A stretch of 34,563 nt of DNA from Spirochaetales bacterium (GTDB lineage Bacteria; Spirochaetota; Spirochaetia; DSM-27196; Alkalispirochaetaceae), in the NCBI GenBank assembly GCA_028282545.1, contig JANQHT010000091.1, positions 1 through 34,563 on the forward strand, given 5' to 3'. This document shows, in pieces, positions 1 through 7,879 of this stretch (position 1 is the first letter of the stretch; the number at the start of each line of letters is the position of its first letter). A program made the translations under genes and the position numbers. The notes below the pieces were generated by a model, which saw only the letters and a list, made by a program, of their open reading frames with translations, searched no databases and had not been told where the DNA came from.

Positions 1-2290
1 AGCAGACGATCGCCATTGAGCTCACGGACGAAAGCGAAGACGCGGGCGGAGCCCAGTTGGAGGCGCTCCACCGGGCCGTACCGCAGCCACCGAAGCACGA
101 CGCTCCCAGCAGTTCCCGGGCCGCCCCCTCGGCCCGGGCAATCGAGGTTTCCGAGATGAGTTCGTGCAGGGTGGCGAGGCGATGCGGTGATACGCTGAGC
201 GTTCGAATCCCGACGCCGAGCAGGAAGAGCGCGAAGACCGGATCCTCGGCGCTGGACCCGCAGACCGAAATATCGGTGCCGGCGTCGCCGGCCAGCTCAA
301 CGATGCGCGCCACCGTCCGCAGCACAGCCGGGTGGAGAGCGTCATAGATCGACGATACGCGGCTGTTGGCGCGGTCCGCCGCCAGCAGATACATGATCAG
401 GTCGTTGGTCCCGATGGAGAGGAAGTCCACCCGGGCCGCCAGTTCCGGCAACAGTTCAACCGCCGCCGGTATTTCGATCATGACTCCCACTCGCGGCGAG
501 TCGTTGAAGGCAACTCCGTCCCGGGCGAGGGATGATAGGCTTTCCTCCAGTTGTTCCCGCGCCGCCTGGAGTTCGTCCACCGACGATATCATCGGGAACT
601 GGATGCCGATCTGCGTCCCCGCCCCGGCGCGCAGCATCGCCCGCAGTTGTTCCTGGAAGAGTTCCGGGTGCGATAGGAGAAAGCGGATGCCCCGGAAGCC
701 GAGGAACGGGTTTGCTTCCTCGCCGATCTGTGAACTCAGGAGCTTGTCGCCGCCCAGATCGAGCGTCCGAAATTGGATCGGTTTGCCTTCCAGGGCGTTG
801 ACGATACGGCGGTATACGGAAAGCTGTTCCTCTTCGGTGGGGAAATCGTTTCGGATCAGGAAGGGGATTTCGCTCCGGTAGAGTCCCACGCCGTGCGCTC
901 CCGCCTCTTGGGCGGCGATGGCGTCCTTTACCAGGTTGACGTTTGCCAAGAGGCACGCCGCGATTCCATCGACGGTGGCCGTTGCGGCGGGAATCTTCCG
1001 CGTCACCGACCGGTTTCGAAATTCGTGGGCCCGGCGCCGATAGGAGGCCAGGATCGATTCGGTCGGGTCAATCGCGAGCCGCCCATCCTCTGCGTCGAGA
1101 ACCACCGGCGTTCCCGGCCGGATCGCGTAGATCCGTGGATCGGAGATCGCCAGGGCCGGGAAATCGAGACTCTGGGCGAGGATGGAGATGTGCGCCGTGG
1201 CGCCGCCGTCGGGAAAGACAACGCCTTCCGCGCGCTGCAGGTAGAGCTTGACCAGTTCCGACGGGAAAATCTCCCGCGCCACCACGACGGTACCGCGATA
1301 GTCGATATCGTCCTCGGCCTGGCCGGTGAGGTTTCGAACGATGCGTCGCCCCAGGTCCCTGACGTCCTGTACCTTTTCCTGGAAGCGTTCGTCGTCAAAG
1401 GCCGAAAAACGGACCGCAAAATCGTCCACCACGGCGCGGACCGCGGCGATGCTCTCCGATCCGTTCCCGACGCGGGACCGCATCTCGCCGGAAAAGCTGT
1501 CGTCCCGGAGCATCAGCAGGTGCGAACTGAAGATCAGCGCCGCCACGTCGGAAAGCGTCTGGTCGATGCGACCGCTCAACTCTTCCAACTGGGCGTAGCT
1601 CTTTTCGAGCGCCTCCTCGAGAGTGCAGGTGGCGACGGGAGCTTCGTCGGCGCTATCGATATCGAGTGACTCCAGGCGACCGATGCCGAAACCGCGTGAG
1701 GCGGTTGTTCCTTCCAAAAGCCCCGTCGATACGCGGGCGTGATCCTGCTCGATCGCGGGCCGTTCCTGGTCGGGATGGATCTCGTAGAGAACCGCAGCGT
1801 TCTCGAGAATCGCCGCGAGGTGGGAGCCGATGGCGCGGAGCGTGCGAATCGTGTACTCGTCGAACCGGTCGGCGTCGCGATCCTGGAGCACCATCACACC
1901 GATTCCCGCGCTGTGGCGTTTGATCGGGATACCCACAAAGGCGGGGAAGGCGTCGTCCCCGAACCCGGGGACCGATAGGTTTCGCGACGACTGCGTGGCG
2001 CTGCGCTCGAAAACCGGCATGTTCTGCTGGAAGGTGTACCCGGTGAGCCCTTCGCCGGGGCGGAGTTTGATTTGACCCACAAAGGCTTCGTTGAGTCCCG
2101 CCGTGGCGCGCAGCACAAGGAGGCGCGCTTCGACGTCGTAGAGGAATACCGAGCACACCTCCGTCTGCGTATGTTCGGCGAGCAGGCGGACCAAGTCACG
2201 GAGGAACGCGTCTACGTTTTCGCGCCGGCCGAGAATCTCCGACAGATCGGCCACGGCGTTGATGAGAGCAACACTATCGAGGTCGGCCAC
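1..2290 (-). CDS. ptsP: PEP-protein phosphotransferase, EI-Ntr type with N-terminal GAF domain (partial at 3' end)
   Basis: The protein should autophosphorylate from phosphoenolpyruvate and pass phosphate to an HPr/NPr protein in a cytoplasmic regulatory relay. Residues ~5-150 look like a GAF sensor domain. The phosphohistidine loop DGGATAHISILA is seen with His at ~367. The PEP-binding half follows with GVGLYRSE, TLDLGGDK, EANPFLGFRGIR, FLSIGTNDL and the C-terminal Cys motif ISVCGSSAED, where the usual CGEMAGD is altered. GTG 2290 is chosen as start because a TATAGT box lies 6 nt upstream and no Shine-Dalgarno is present, matching other genes here. The frame has no stop before the window edge. 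EI homology ends near position 110 and the last ~35 residues do not look like EI. The family assignment is firm; the true C-terminus is not visible. Confidence 0.88.
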   Translation of the reverse strand, partial: MADLDSVALINAVADLSEILGRRENVDAFLRDLVRLLAEHTQTEVCSVFLYDVEARLLVLRATAGLNEAFVGQIKLRPGEGLTGYTFQQNMPVFERSATQSSRNLSVPGFGDDAFPAFVGIPIKRHSAGIGVMVLQDRDADRFDEYTIRTLRAIGSHLAAILENAAVLYEIHPDQERPAIEQDHARVSTGLLEGTTASRGFGIGRLESLDIDSADEAPVATCTLEEALEKSYAQLEELSGRIDQTLSDVAALIFSSHLLMLRDDSFSGEMRSRVGNGSESIAAVRAVVDDFAVRFSAFDDERFQEKVQDVRDLGRRIVRNLTGQAEDDIDYRGTVVVAREIFPSELVKLYLQRAEGVVFPDGGATAHISILAQSLDFPALAISDPRIYAIRPGTPVVLDAEDGRLAIDPTESILASYRRRAHEFRNRSVTRKIPAATATVDGIAACLLANVNLVKDAIAAQEAGAHGVGLYRSEIPFLIRNDFPTEEEQLSVYRRIVNALEGKPIQFRTLDLGGDKLLSSQIGEEANPFLGFRGIRFLLSHPELFQEQLRAMLRAGAGTQIGIQFPMISSVDELQAAREQLEESLSSLARDGVAFNDSPRVGVMIEIPAAVELLPELAARVDFLSIGTNDLIMYLLAADRANSRVSSIYDALHPAVLRTVARIVELAGDAGTDISVCGSSAEDPVFALFLLGVGIRTLSVSPHRLATLHELISETSIARAEGAARELLGASCFGGCGTARWSASNWAPPASSLSSVSSMAIVC

Positions 2291-2296
2291 GAGGTA

Positions 2297-2302
2297 ACTA
2301 TA
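2297..2302 (-). promoter_or_regulatory. -10 box for ptsP, leaderless arrangement
   Basis: TATAGT on the minus strand ends 6 nt before GTG 2290. No clear -35 and no Shine-Dalgarno were seen. Confidence 0.4.
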
Positions 2303-2370
2303 GCGCGAAAAAGACGATCCTGAAAGGAACAAATTGGCGGTCCGGGCGTGTTAATCAGGTATGAGTTCGG

Positions 2371-2376
2371 TATACT
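2371..2376 (+). promoter_or_regulatory. Possible -10 box for the LPP20-like lipoprotein gene
   Basis: TATACT stands 37 nt before ATG 2414, and the gene carries a GAGGAGG ribosome site. No convincing -35 was seen, so only the -10 is proposed. Confidence 0.3.
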
Positions 2377-2413
2377 TACCGTGACTAAAACGATTCCTGA
2401 GGAGGAATAGACG

Positions 2414-2980
2414 ATGAAACGAACGATGTGGCTCATGGCAGTAACTGTTGTCCTGCTCGTGGTTGCCGGGTGTGCTTCCGGCCCGACGCCGGAACAGGCG
2501 CCGTCCGACATTCCCGGCTTCTACCTGAACCCTCCCACGGCGGATGACGCGATTTACGGCGTTGGATCGGCCAAAATGTCGAAACTCGACACGTCGCGCC
2601 GCATGGCGATCGCTCGCGCCCGGGAGGACATCGCCTTCCAGATGCAGGCAACCATTCAGGCCGCCATTACCGACTACGCCCAGGAAGCCGGCGTGGATGA
2701 CAACACCCAGGTGATCAGCTTTGTCGAAACGATCTCGCGCCAAGTTACCGATACGACGCTCTCCGGCGCGGTCACTGAAGAGGTAGCCCAAGGGAATGAC
2801 GGGACGATCTACGCCCTGGTGAGCTACCCCAAGGGTGCCTACCTCGAGGCGGCTGAAGAGGCGTTCCAGCGGAACGAAGACGCGGCGTTTGCCGAATTCA
2901 AGGCCGACCAGGCGCTGCAGCGACTGCAGTCCGACCTCGAGAACAATCCGCCCAGCGCGGGGAACACCACCGACGGCTGA
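2414..2980 (+). CDS. LPP20-like lipoprotein
   Basis: The 188-residue product has a lipoprotein signal peptide (Lys/Arg start, hydrophobic core, lipobox VVAGC with Cys20). It should be processed by signal peptidase II and anchored to a membrane facing the periplasm or surface. The mature part contains a conserved-looking stretch (IYGVGSAKMSKLDTSRRMAI, then alternating charged helix and LVSYPKGAY) that resembles the LPP20 domain of Helicobacter and other lipoproteins. The C-terminus is charged and probably disordered. ATG 2414 is preceded by a strong GAGGAGG site 9 nt upstream. It is divergent from ptsP and followed by a strong terminator, so it is a single-gene transcript. Function is not known; the domain call is by eye. 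Confidence 0.72.
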   Translation: MKRTMWLMAVTVVLLVVAGCASGPTPEQAPSDIPGFYLNPPTADDAIYGVGSAKMSKLDTSRRMAIARAREDIAFQMQATIQAAITDYAQEAGVDDNTQVISFVETISRQVTDTTLSGAVTEEVAQGNDGTIYALVSYPKGAYLEAAEEAFQRNEDAAFAEFKADQALQRLQSDLENNPPSAGNTTDG

Positions 2981-3021
2981 GACCGTACGGTTTTGTTGTC
3001 CGTCGGGACGTGAGAAACAGG

Positions 3022-3065
3022 CCGGCCGCCCGTGGAGCTTCCACGGGTATGCCGGTTCTTTTTTT
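3022..3065 (+). terminator. Rho-independent terminator after the lipoprotein gene
   Basis: CCCGTGG (3029-3035) pairs with CCACGGG (3041-3047) across a 5-nt loop. An outer CCGGC/GCCGG pair (3022-3026 with 3051-3055) extends it, and TTCTTTTTTT follows. The next gene starts 18 nt after the T run. Confidence 0.85.
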
Positions 3066-3070
3066 CCCGG

Positions 3071-3076
3071 TACACT
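3071..3076 (+). promoter_or_regulatory. -10 box for the 5-FTHF cyclo-ligase gene
   Basis: TACACT lies 6 nt before ATG 3083 with no Shine-Dalgarno between. It starts 6 nt after the preceding terminator's T run, so its -35 region would fall inside the terminator stem. Confidence 0.4.
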
Positions 3077-3082
3077 GCCGGT

Positions 3083-3679
3083 ATGACAAAGGAGTCGATC
3101 CGGAGCGAGATGAGTGCAGCCGTCACGGCCATGTCCACGGAGGAGCGCCTCGTGGCGGACGCCCACGTGGCATCCGCGGTAACCCAGCTTCCGGAGTGGA
3201 AGAGGGCCCAATCGGTCTTTGCCTACGTCGCGATGGACGACGAAGTTGACTTAGCGGCTATCGTCAGCGCCGCCCTGCGCAGCGGGAAGCAAATCGCCCT
3301 GCCGCGAATCGATGATGCCCGGCACATGCGTTTCTGCTCCGTTGCTCCCGGCGAACGCGCCACTTGGTCCGATGTTCTGGCGACCCTCGAGCGCCATGCG
3401 CTCGGTTTCCTGCAACCCGGCCCCGACTCGGCTCCCGTTGAACCGCAAGCGGGGGATCTGGTGCTGGTGCCGGCCCGAGCCTTCGATCGTCGCGGGTATC
3501 GTGTGGGGCGCGGAGGGGGCTACTACGACCGTTTCCTCGCGACTCTTGCCCCGGCGGTTTTTACGGTGGGTATCTCCTACACCCTCCAGATGATGCATAA
3601 GGTCCCCGCCGGGGACGACGATATGTCGGTGCAGATTATCGTCACCGACTCCGAGACGAGTTTTTGCCGCCGAACCTGA
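3083..3679 (+). CDS. 5-formyltetrahydrofolate cyclo-ligase
   Basis: This enzyme converts 5-formyl-THF to 5,10-methenyl-THF using ATP in the cytoplasm, recycling folate. The 198-residue length fits the family. The ATP/Mg site motif GRGGGYYDRFL is present near residue 150, and the preceding LVPARAFDRRGYRVG stretch is typical. ATG 3083 (MTKESIRSEM) is preferred over upstream in-frame codons, which lie inside the terminator; a TACACT box sits 6 nt before it. In many bacteria this gene follows 6S RNA (ssrS). Here the upstream ~100 bp hold only a terminator, and no 6S-like bulged stem was seen. PepD follows after 12 nt, suggesting co-transcription. Confidence 0.9.
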   Translation: MTKESIRSEMSAAVTAMSTEERLVADAHVASAVTQLPEWKRAQSVFAYVAMDDEVDLAAIVSAALRSGKQIALPRIDDARHMRFCSVAPGERATWSDVLATLERHALGFLQPGPDSAPVEPQAGDLVLVPARAFDRRGYRVGRGGGYYDRFLATLAPAVFTVGISYTLQMMHKVPAGDDDMSVQIIVTDSETSFCRRT

Positions 3680-3691
3680 GGTTTATCGCCG

Positions 3692-5137
3692 ATGCCTGAC
3701 TACGCCTTTCTGAACGATCTCGAACCGCGCGCCGTCTGGAAGCACTTCGCCGCGATCTCCGAGATTCCGCGCTGTTCCCGCCACGAAGCGGCGGTTCGCG
3801 CCTACGTCGTCGCCGTTGCGGACGCGCACGGTTTGGAGCACGCCTCCGACTCCGTCGGCAACACCGTTGTCCGGCGACCCGCTTCCCCCGGTCGCGAGTC
3901 ATCTCCTGCCGTATGTCTCCAGGGCCACCTTGACATGGTCTGTGAACAGAACCTGGGAACGAATCACGACTTCGAACGCGACCCGATCCGCCTTGTCCTG
4001 GAAGGCGGATGGCTGCGCGCAGAGGGGACGACCCTCGGTGCCGACAACGGTATCGCGGTGGCGATGATGCTGGCGGCGCTGGAATCCGAAGAGACCTTCG
4101 GAGCGCTGGAGTGTCTTTTCACCGTTGATGAAGAGTCGGGCCTTACCGGCGCGCTACAACTCGATCCATCGCTCGTCACGGCGCGGCGGCTGATCAACCT
4201 CGACAGCGAGGAAGAGGGGTTTATCTGCATCGGCTGCGCCGGGGGACGAAACACCGAGGGCACCGTTCCCGTCGTGCGAGAGAGCGCGCCCGCCGGGGGT
4301 GAGGCGCTCCAGGTCAAGGTAAGCGGCCTTCGCGGCGGGCACTCCGGGGCGGAGATCCACGAGGGGCGGGGAAACGCCATCGTGCTCGGTGCGCGTATTT
4401 TGGGCCGCCTTCCCGAGGGCGCCCGCATCGCGTCGCTCTGGGGCGGGGACAAACACAACGCGATTCCCCGGGAGTTCACCGCGGACGTGCTCATCCCGCC
4501 GGACAAGCGCGGCGCTTTTCGCGAGGAAGTAACGGAACTGGAGGCGCTCTTCCGGGGTGAGCTCGGTGGCGTGGAACCGGATCTCGCCGTCACCGTCGCG
4601 GAAATCGACCCACCCTCTCTTGTGTTATCCGGGACCTCTGCGCGCACCGTCAGTGACCTCCTGGCGGCGCTTCCGCACGGCGTCCTCGGCATGAGCCACG
4701 ACGTCCCGGGCCTGGTGGAAACCTCGACGAACCTCGCGTCCATCCGGTCCCGGAACGACTCAATTACGATCCTCACCAGCCAGCGTTCATCACGGATGTC
4801 CATGATAGACCGGTCCACGGGTCAGATAGCGTCGATATTCGCGCTGGCCGGCGGAACCAGCGTTCAGAAGGACGGCTACCCGTCGTGGACGCCGGACCCG
4901 TCGAGCGCGCTTCTTGCGGACGCGCGGGCCGTGTACAGGGACCTCACCGGAAAAACGCCGGAGGTCGGCGCGTTCCACGCCGGACTGGAGTGCGGCGTTA
5001 TCGGTTACAAGATCGACGGTATCGACATGATCTCCATCGGCCCCGATATGGAGGGCGTTCATACGCCCGACGAACGGATCAATGTGGCTTCCGCGGAGCG
5101 AACCTACGCGTTCCTGCTGGAACTGATCAAGCGGTAA
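3692..5137 (+). CDS. pepD: Aminoacyl-histidine dipeptidase, M20 metallopeptidase
   Basis: The product hydrolyses dipeptides of the Xaa-His type in the cytoplasm with a di-zinc centre. The 481-residue length matches PepD. Visible motifs are LQGHLDMVCEQN (first metal His/Asp), TLGADNGIAVAM (bridging Asp), TVDEESGLTGA (catalytic Glu pair) and RGGHSGAEI (dimerisation/lid domain). The C-terminal AFHAGLECG supplies the last ligand region. A weak TGAGG lies upstream of ATG 3692, 12 nt after the cyclo-ligase stop, so the two genes probably share a transcript. There is no signal peptide. The call is confident at family level; exact peptide preference cannot be read. Confidence 0.93.
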   Translation: MPDYAFLNDLEPRAVWKHFAAISEIPRCSRHEAAVRAYVVAVADAHGLEHASDSVGNTVVRRPASPGRESSPAVCLQGHLDMVCEQNLGTNHDFERDPIRLVLEGGWLRAEGTTLGADNGIAVAMMLAALESEETFGALECLFTVDEESGLTGALQLDPSLVTARRLINLDSEEEGFICIGCAGGRNTEGTVPVVRESAPAGGEALQVKVSGLRGGHSGAEIHEGRGNAIVLGARILGRLPEGARIASLWGGDKHNAIPREFTADVLIPPDKRGAFREEVTELEALFRGELGGVEPDLAVTVAEIDPPSLVLSGTSARTVSDLLAALPHGVLGMSHDVPGLVETSTNLASIRSRNDSITILTSQRSSRMSMIDRSTGQIASIFALAGGTSVQKDGYPSWTPDPSSALLADARAVYRDLTGKTPEVGAFHAGLECGVIGYKIDGIDMISIGPDMEGVHTPDERINVASAERTYAFLLELIKR

Positions 5138-5149
5138 TAGGAGGGCGCC

Positions 5150-5725
5150 ATGTTTGACACGGGATTCCTGGCGGCGTTGGTGCTGCTCTTCGAGGCGAGC
5201 GTCGCCGGCGGAAACGTGGAGGCACCGCTCCACATCACCGCCTACGAGGGGGGATCTGTCCTCGGAGTGTGGGAAACGGTTTACGTCGATTCCGCCGGCG
5301 CCGAGGCCGTTTCCGTCTCCCCTGAGACGGAAACGTCGCGCCTCCGATGGGGGCGGGTAGAGGGTGAACAGACGCTCTACGCCGTCTCGGCGTCAAGGGG
5401 CGACGTCGTTTCGCTCGGCGCCGTGTCCCTATCGGCGGTCCTGGACGCGATCTACTCCGCCGGGAATGAACCGGTCCGCATCGACGTGGATCGCGTTCCC
5501 GTTTCGGCTTCCGGTGACGGTGGCGCGATGACCGTGGAAGGCGAGGTAGCGGCCGACGCGCCGCTATCCTCCGGCAAACCGGGCGAGAGCGGCGAGACCG
5601 GGGCGGACGGCGGGAACGAGGGCGCGCTCGCGCCGGCGTTCCGCATCCACACCGTCATGAATACCGTGCTCGTATCGCAGGAGGAGAGCGGTCGCCTCTT
5701 TGTCGCCGTTCGTACCGTGCCATGA
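5150..5725 (+). CDS. Predicted exported protein of unknown function
   Basis: I do not recognise this 191-residue protein. The N-terminus (FLAALVLLFEASVAGG) looks like a signal peptide. The middle is beta-rich with short Val/Ser repeats. Residues ~140-165 form a Gly/Glu/Ser-rich, probably disordered linker, followed by a short beta-strand C-terminus. ATG 5150 has an excellent AGGAGGG site. It lies 12 nt after pepD, and its TGA overlaps the ATG of the phosphatase gene in an ATGA junction, so translation is coupled. The position resembles FlgA-like periplasmic proteins only loosely (export signal and beta content), so no function is proposed. Confidence 0.7.
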   Translation: MFDTGFLAALVLLFEASVAGGNVEAPLHITAYEGGSVLGVWETVYVDSAGAEAVSVSPETETSRLRWGRVEGEQTLYAVSASRGDVVSLGAVSLSAVLDAIYSAGNEPVRIDVDRVPVSASGDGGAMTVEGEVAADAPLSSGKPGESGETGADGGNEGALAPAFRIHTVMNTVLVSQEESGRLFVAVRTVP

Positions 5726-6213
5726 GTACCATCCGCGTCATGTTCGTCTGCTCCGGAAACATCTGCCGGAGCCCCCTGGCCCATCGCCTCTTCGAGAAAA
5801 AGGCGGCCGAACGGGGCATGGGGGATCGTTTTCGCGTCGAGTCCTCCGGCACTACCGCCTACCACATCGGGGAGGAGGCGGACGGTCGCATGCGAAAGAC
5901 GGCGGCCCGCCGCGGATTGGACTTGCGCCACCGCTCCCGCGGCTTCTCCCGAGGCGATCTCGAGGCGTACGACCTGATCGTCGTTATGGGTCACGATCAC
6001 CTTCGCGATATCGCCCGCATGGACGGTCACGGCACGTTTTCGAACAAGATCCACCTCTTCAGGGAGTTCGACCCGGCGGTGAACGGCGGACGCGTGCCGG
6101 AAGTGCCCGATCCGTGGTACGGCGGAATGGAGGGCTTCGAAGAGGTCTACGACATCGTGGACCGCGCCTGCGACGGAATGCTCGACCGGATCGAGGCGGG
6201 CTCGCTGCCGTGA
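5722..6213 (+). CDS. Low-molecular-weight protein tyrosine phosphatase family
   Basis: The 163-residue protein has the P-loop VCSGNICRSPLA (CX5R, Cys at ~10) near its N-terminus and the general-acid motif PDPWYGG near residue 130, as required in LMW-PTPs. It should dephosphorylate phosphotyrosine proteins or small phosphoesters in the cytoplasm. It overlaps the upstream exported-protein gene by 4 nt. Its own TGA is immediately followed by the fructosamine-kinase gene. Members of this family have been shown to act as protein-ribulosamine-5-phosphatases (human LMW-PTP-A). Together with the downstream kinase this makes a role in repair of glycated amines plausible, though that is inference. Confidence 0.9.
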   Translation: MSTIRVMFVCSGNICRSPLAHRLFEKKAAERGMGDRFRVESSGTTAYHIGEEADGRMRKTAARRGLDLRHRSRGFSRGDLEAYDLIVVMGHDHLRDIARMDGHGTFSNKIHLFREFDPAVNGGRVPEVPDPWYGGMEGFEEVYDIVDRACDGMLDRIEAGSLP

Positions 6214-6233
6214 CGTTTCCCGTCCAGGGGCCC

Positions 6234-7103
6234 ATGCGACTCGATGATGCGATCGAGTCGCTCTTTGGCCGCGGCGCGCGGATCACCGCCTCCCGGCCGA
6301 TCGGGGGCGGGTGCATCAACGACGCGCGCCGCCTCGAGGTGTCCACCGGTGACGCGCTCTTTGTAAAGAGCAATCGGGCGTCGCTTACCGGCCTCTTCGA
6401 GGAGGAGGCGCGGGGACTGGCGGAACTCGCCTGCGAGGGCGGACCGCGGGTACCCGCCGTTCACGGCGTGATTACCGACGGCGACCGGCAGCTCATCCTG
6501 CTGGAGTTCATCGAACGGGGCAGCAAGGGGCGCGGTTTTTTCGCGGATTTCGCTTCGCGCCTCGCAACGTTGCACCGCTCGCGTCGGGCCGAGCGGGCCG
6601 GATTCGCCGGGGACAACCACATCGGCGCGTCGCCGCAGGCCAATGGATGGAGAGAGACTTGGGCATCGTTCTTCGGGGAGCAGCGGATTCTCTTCCAGGT
6701 CTCTCTGGCCGAACGCAAGGGCATCGCCGACGCGGTCCTTCGCCGTTCGGCGGAACGCCTGGTCGCACGGCTGCCCGATTTGCTGCCGGAACCGGACGGC
6801 GGGTTCCACCTTATGCACGGAGATCTCTGGGGCGGCAACTACATGGTCGATTCCGCGGGCGGTGCGGTTCTGATAGACCCGGCGGTGGCGTACGGCCACC
6901 GGGAGGCGGACATCGCCATGACCGAGTTGTTCGGCGGTTTTTCCCGCGACTTTTACGCGGCGTACCGCGAGAGTTGGCCCCTGGACGGGGGCTACGACGA
7001 TCGCCGCGATATCTACAACCTCTACCACCTCTTGAACCACGCCAATCTCTTTGGCGGCAGTTATCTGTCGAGTTGTCGCGCCATCCTCAGACGATACCAG
7101 TAG
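6234..7103 (+). CDS. Fructosamine kinase family protein
   Basis: The protein phosphorylates sugar adducts on lysine residues (fructosamine, ribulosamine or erythrulosamine), destabilising them for protein deglycation. It has an aminoglycoside-kinase-like fold. The N-lobe begins with RPIGGGCINDARRL and the ATP Lys region FVKSN. The catalytic loop HGDLWGGN and the metal motif LIDPAVAYGHREADIAMTELFGGF are the family signature. ATG 6234 (289 residues) has a weak AGGGG before it. GTG 6210, overlapping the phosphatase stop, is an alternative start giving 297 residues. The 3' end overlaps the convergent DUF218 gene by 43 bp. No signal peptide was seen. Confidence 0.9.
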   Translation: MRLDDAIESLFGRGARITASRPIGGGCINDARRLEVSTGDALFVKSNRASLTGLFEEEARGLAELACEGGPRVPAVHGVITDGDRQLILLEFIERGSKGRGFFADFASRLATLHRSRRAERAGFAGDNHIGASPQANGWRETWASFFGEQRILFQVSLAERKGIADAVLRRSAERLVARLPDLLPEPDGGFHLMHGDLWGGNYMVDSAGGAVLIDPAVAYGHREADIAMTELFGGFSRDFYAAYRESWPLDGGYDDRRDIYNLYHLLNHANLFGGSYLSSCRAILRRYQ

Positions 7104-7879
7104 TACCCGATCTGCTCGCGCCACGCCGTGGCGCTCCCGTCCAACGCACCCATTGACGGCAGGAGCATGTGCGCCCGCAGCGGCCTCCGGTCACCCCGAT
7201 ACGCGCAGGGCGCGGCGATCGCTCCGGTCATTCCCGACCGTTCAAAGGCGAGCATGGCGCGCCGCATATGGTAGGCGCTGGTTACGACCACGGGACGCCG
7301 GGGCGCGACGCGTTCCGCCGTGAACAGCGCGTTCTCCCGGGTGGTTCGGCTGCGATCCTCTACGGTGATCCGCGCCTCGGGAAAACCCAATTCGACGGCA
7401 AGCCGGGCGGCCACGCGCGCTTCCGGTTCGATACCCTCCTGCGCAAAGACCGTTCCACCGGATACAACGAGCGGGAGATCGAGGCGACGGGCCAGCCGGA
7501 TCCCGTAGACAAGACGCGACTCCGCCTCTGAAGAGAGCGCCGGGTGCCCCCCTTCGGCGGGGCTGCTCATGATCGTCCCACCACCAAGGACCACCACGTA
7601 GTCGGGCGGCGGACCCGCCGGCAGGGCCGCCTCGGAGAAGGCGGGCAGGGCCGCCTCCAGTCGGCGGAGCAGAGCGCTCGCGACAAGGTCGGTACTGAGA
7701 ACGTAGAGGGCTCCGGCCGCCGCGAGCAGTGCGATGCCTACTCCGCGCAGAGTCAGGCGGGCCGCCCGGTCCACGGCGCCTCTCCGGCTTATGCGACAAA
7801 GGATGACTCCGGCCGCCCCGAGGAGCAGGATCAGCGCTCCCGGAAGGAGAATCCACGGTTCGATGAACTTGGTGATCAC
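7061..7879 (-). CDS. YdcF/ElyC-like membrane protein (DUF218)
   Basis: The 272-residue protein has two N-terminal hydrophobic segments (residues ~5-25 and ~45-65). A DUF218 domain follows, with VVVLGGG, the mid-domain SEAESRLVYGI, VVSGGT, and VEDRSRTTRENA, then VVTSAYHMRRA. In Escherichia coli the relatives SanA, ElyC and YdcF are linked to envelope integrity and peptidoglycan precursor metabolism. GTG 7879 is chosen because it forms a GTGA overlap with the upstream oxidoreductase stop; TTG 7885 is also open. The C-terminal 43 bp overlap the convergent kinase gene. Confidence 0.85.
   Translation of the reverse strand: MITKFIEPWILLPGALILLLGAAGVILCRISRRGAVDRAARLTLRGVGIALLAAAGALYVLSTDLVASALLRRLEAALPAFSEAALPAGPPPDYVVVLGGGTIMSSPAEGGHPALSSEAESRLVYGIRLARRLDLPLVVSGGTVFAQEGIEPEARVAARLAVELGFPEARITVEDRSRTTRENALFTAERVAPRRPVVVTSAYHMRRAMLAFERSGMTGAIAAPCAYRGDRRPLRAHMLLPSMGALDGSATAWREQIGYYWYRLRMARQLDR

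Noticed and set aside
332..1669. Plus-strand ORFs across the ptsP region, including one of 298 residues
   Set aside because: They are antisense to clear EI motifs and have no recognisable domains.
2981..3082. Possible 6S RNA (ssrS) upstream of the 5-FTHF cyclo-ligase gene, a common arrangement
   Set aside because: Only about 100 bp are available, and they fold as a terminator with a T run. No long bulged stem was seen.
5700..7103. A 467-residue ORF joining the phosphatase region to the fructosamine kinase
   Set aside because: Its first ~170 residues are an Arg/Pro-rich shadow of the phosphatase gene in another frame. The kinase starts at 6234 or 6210.
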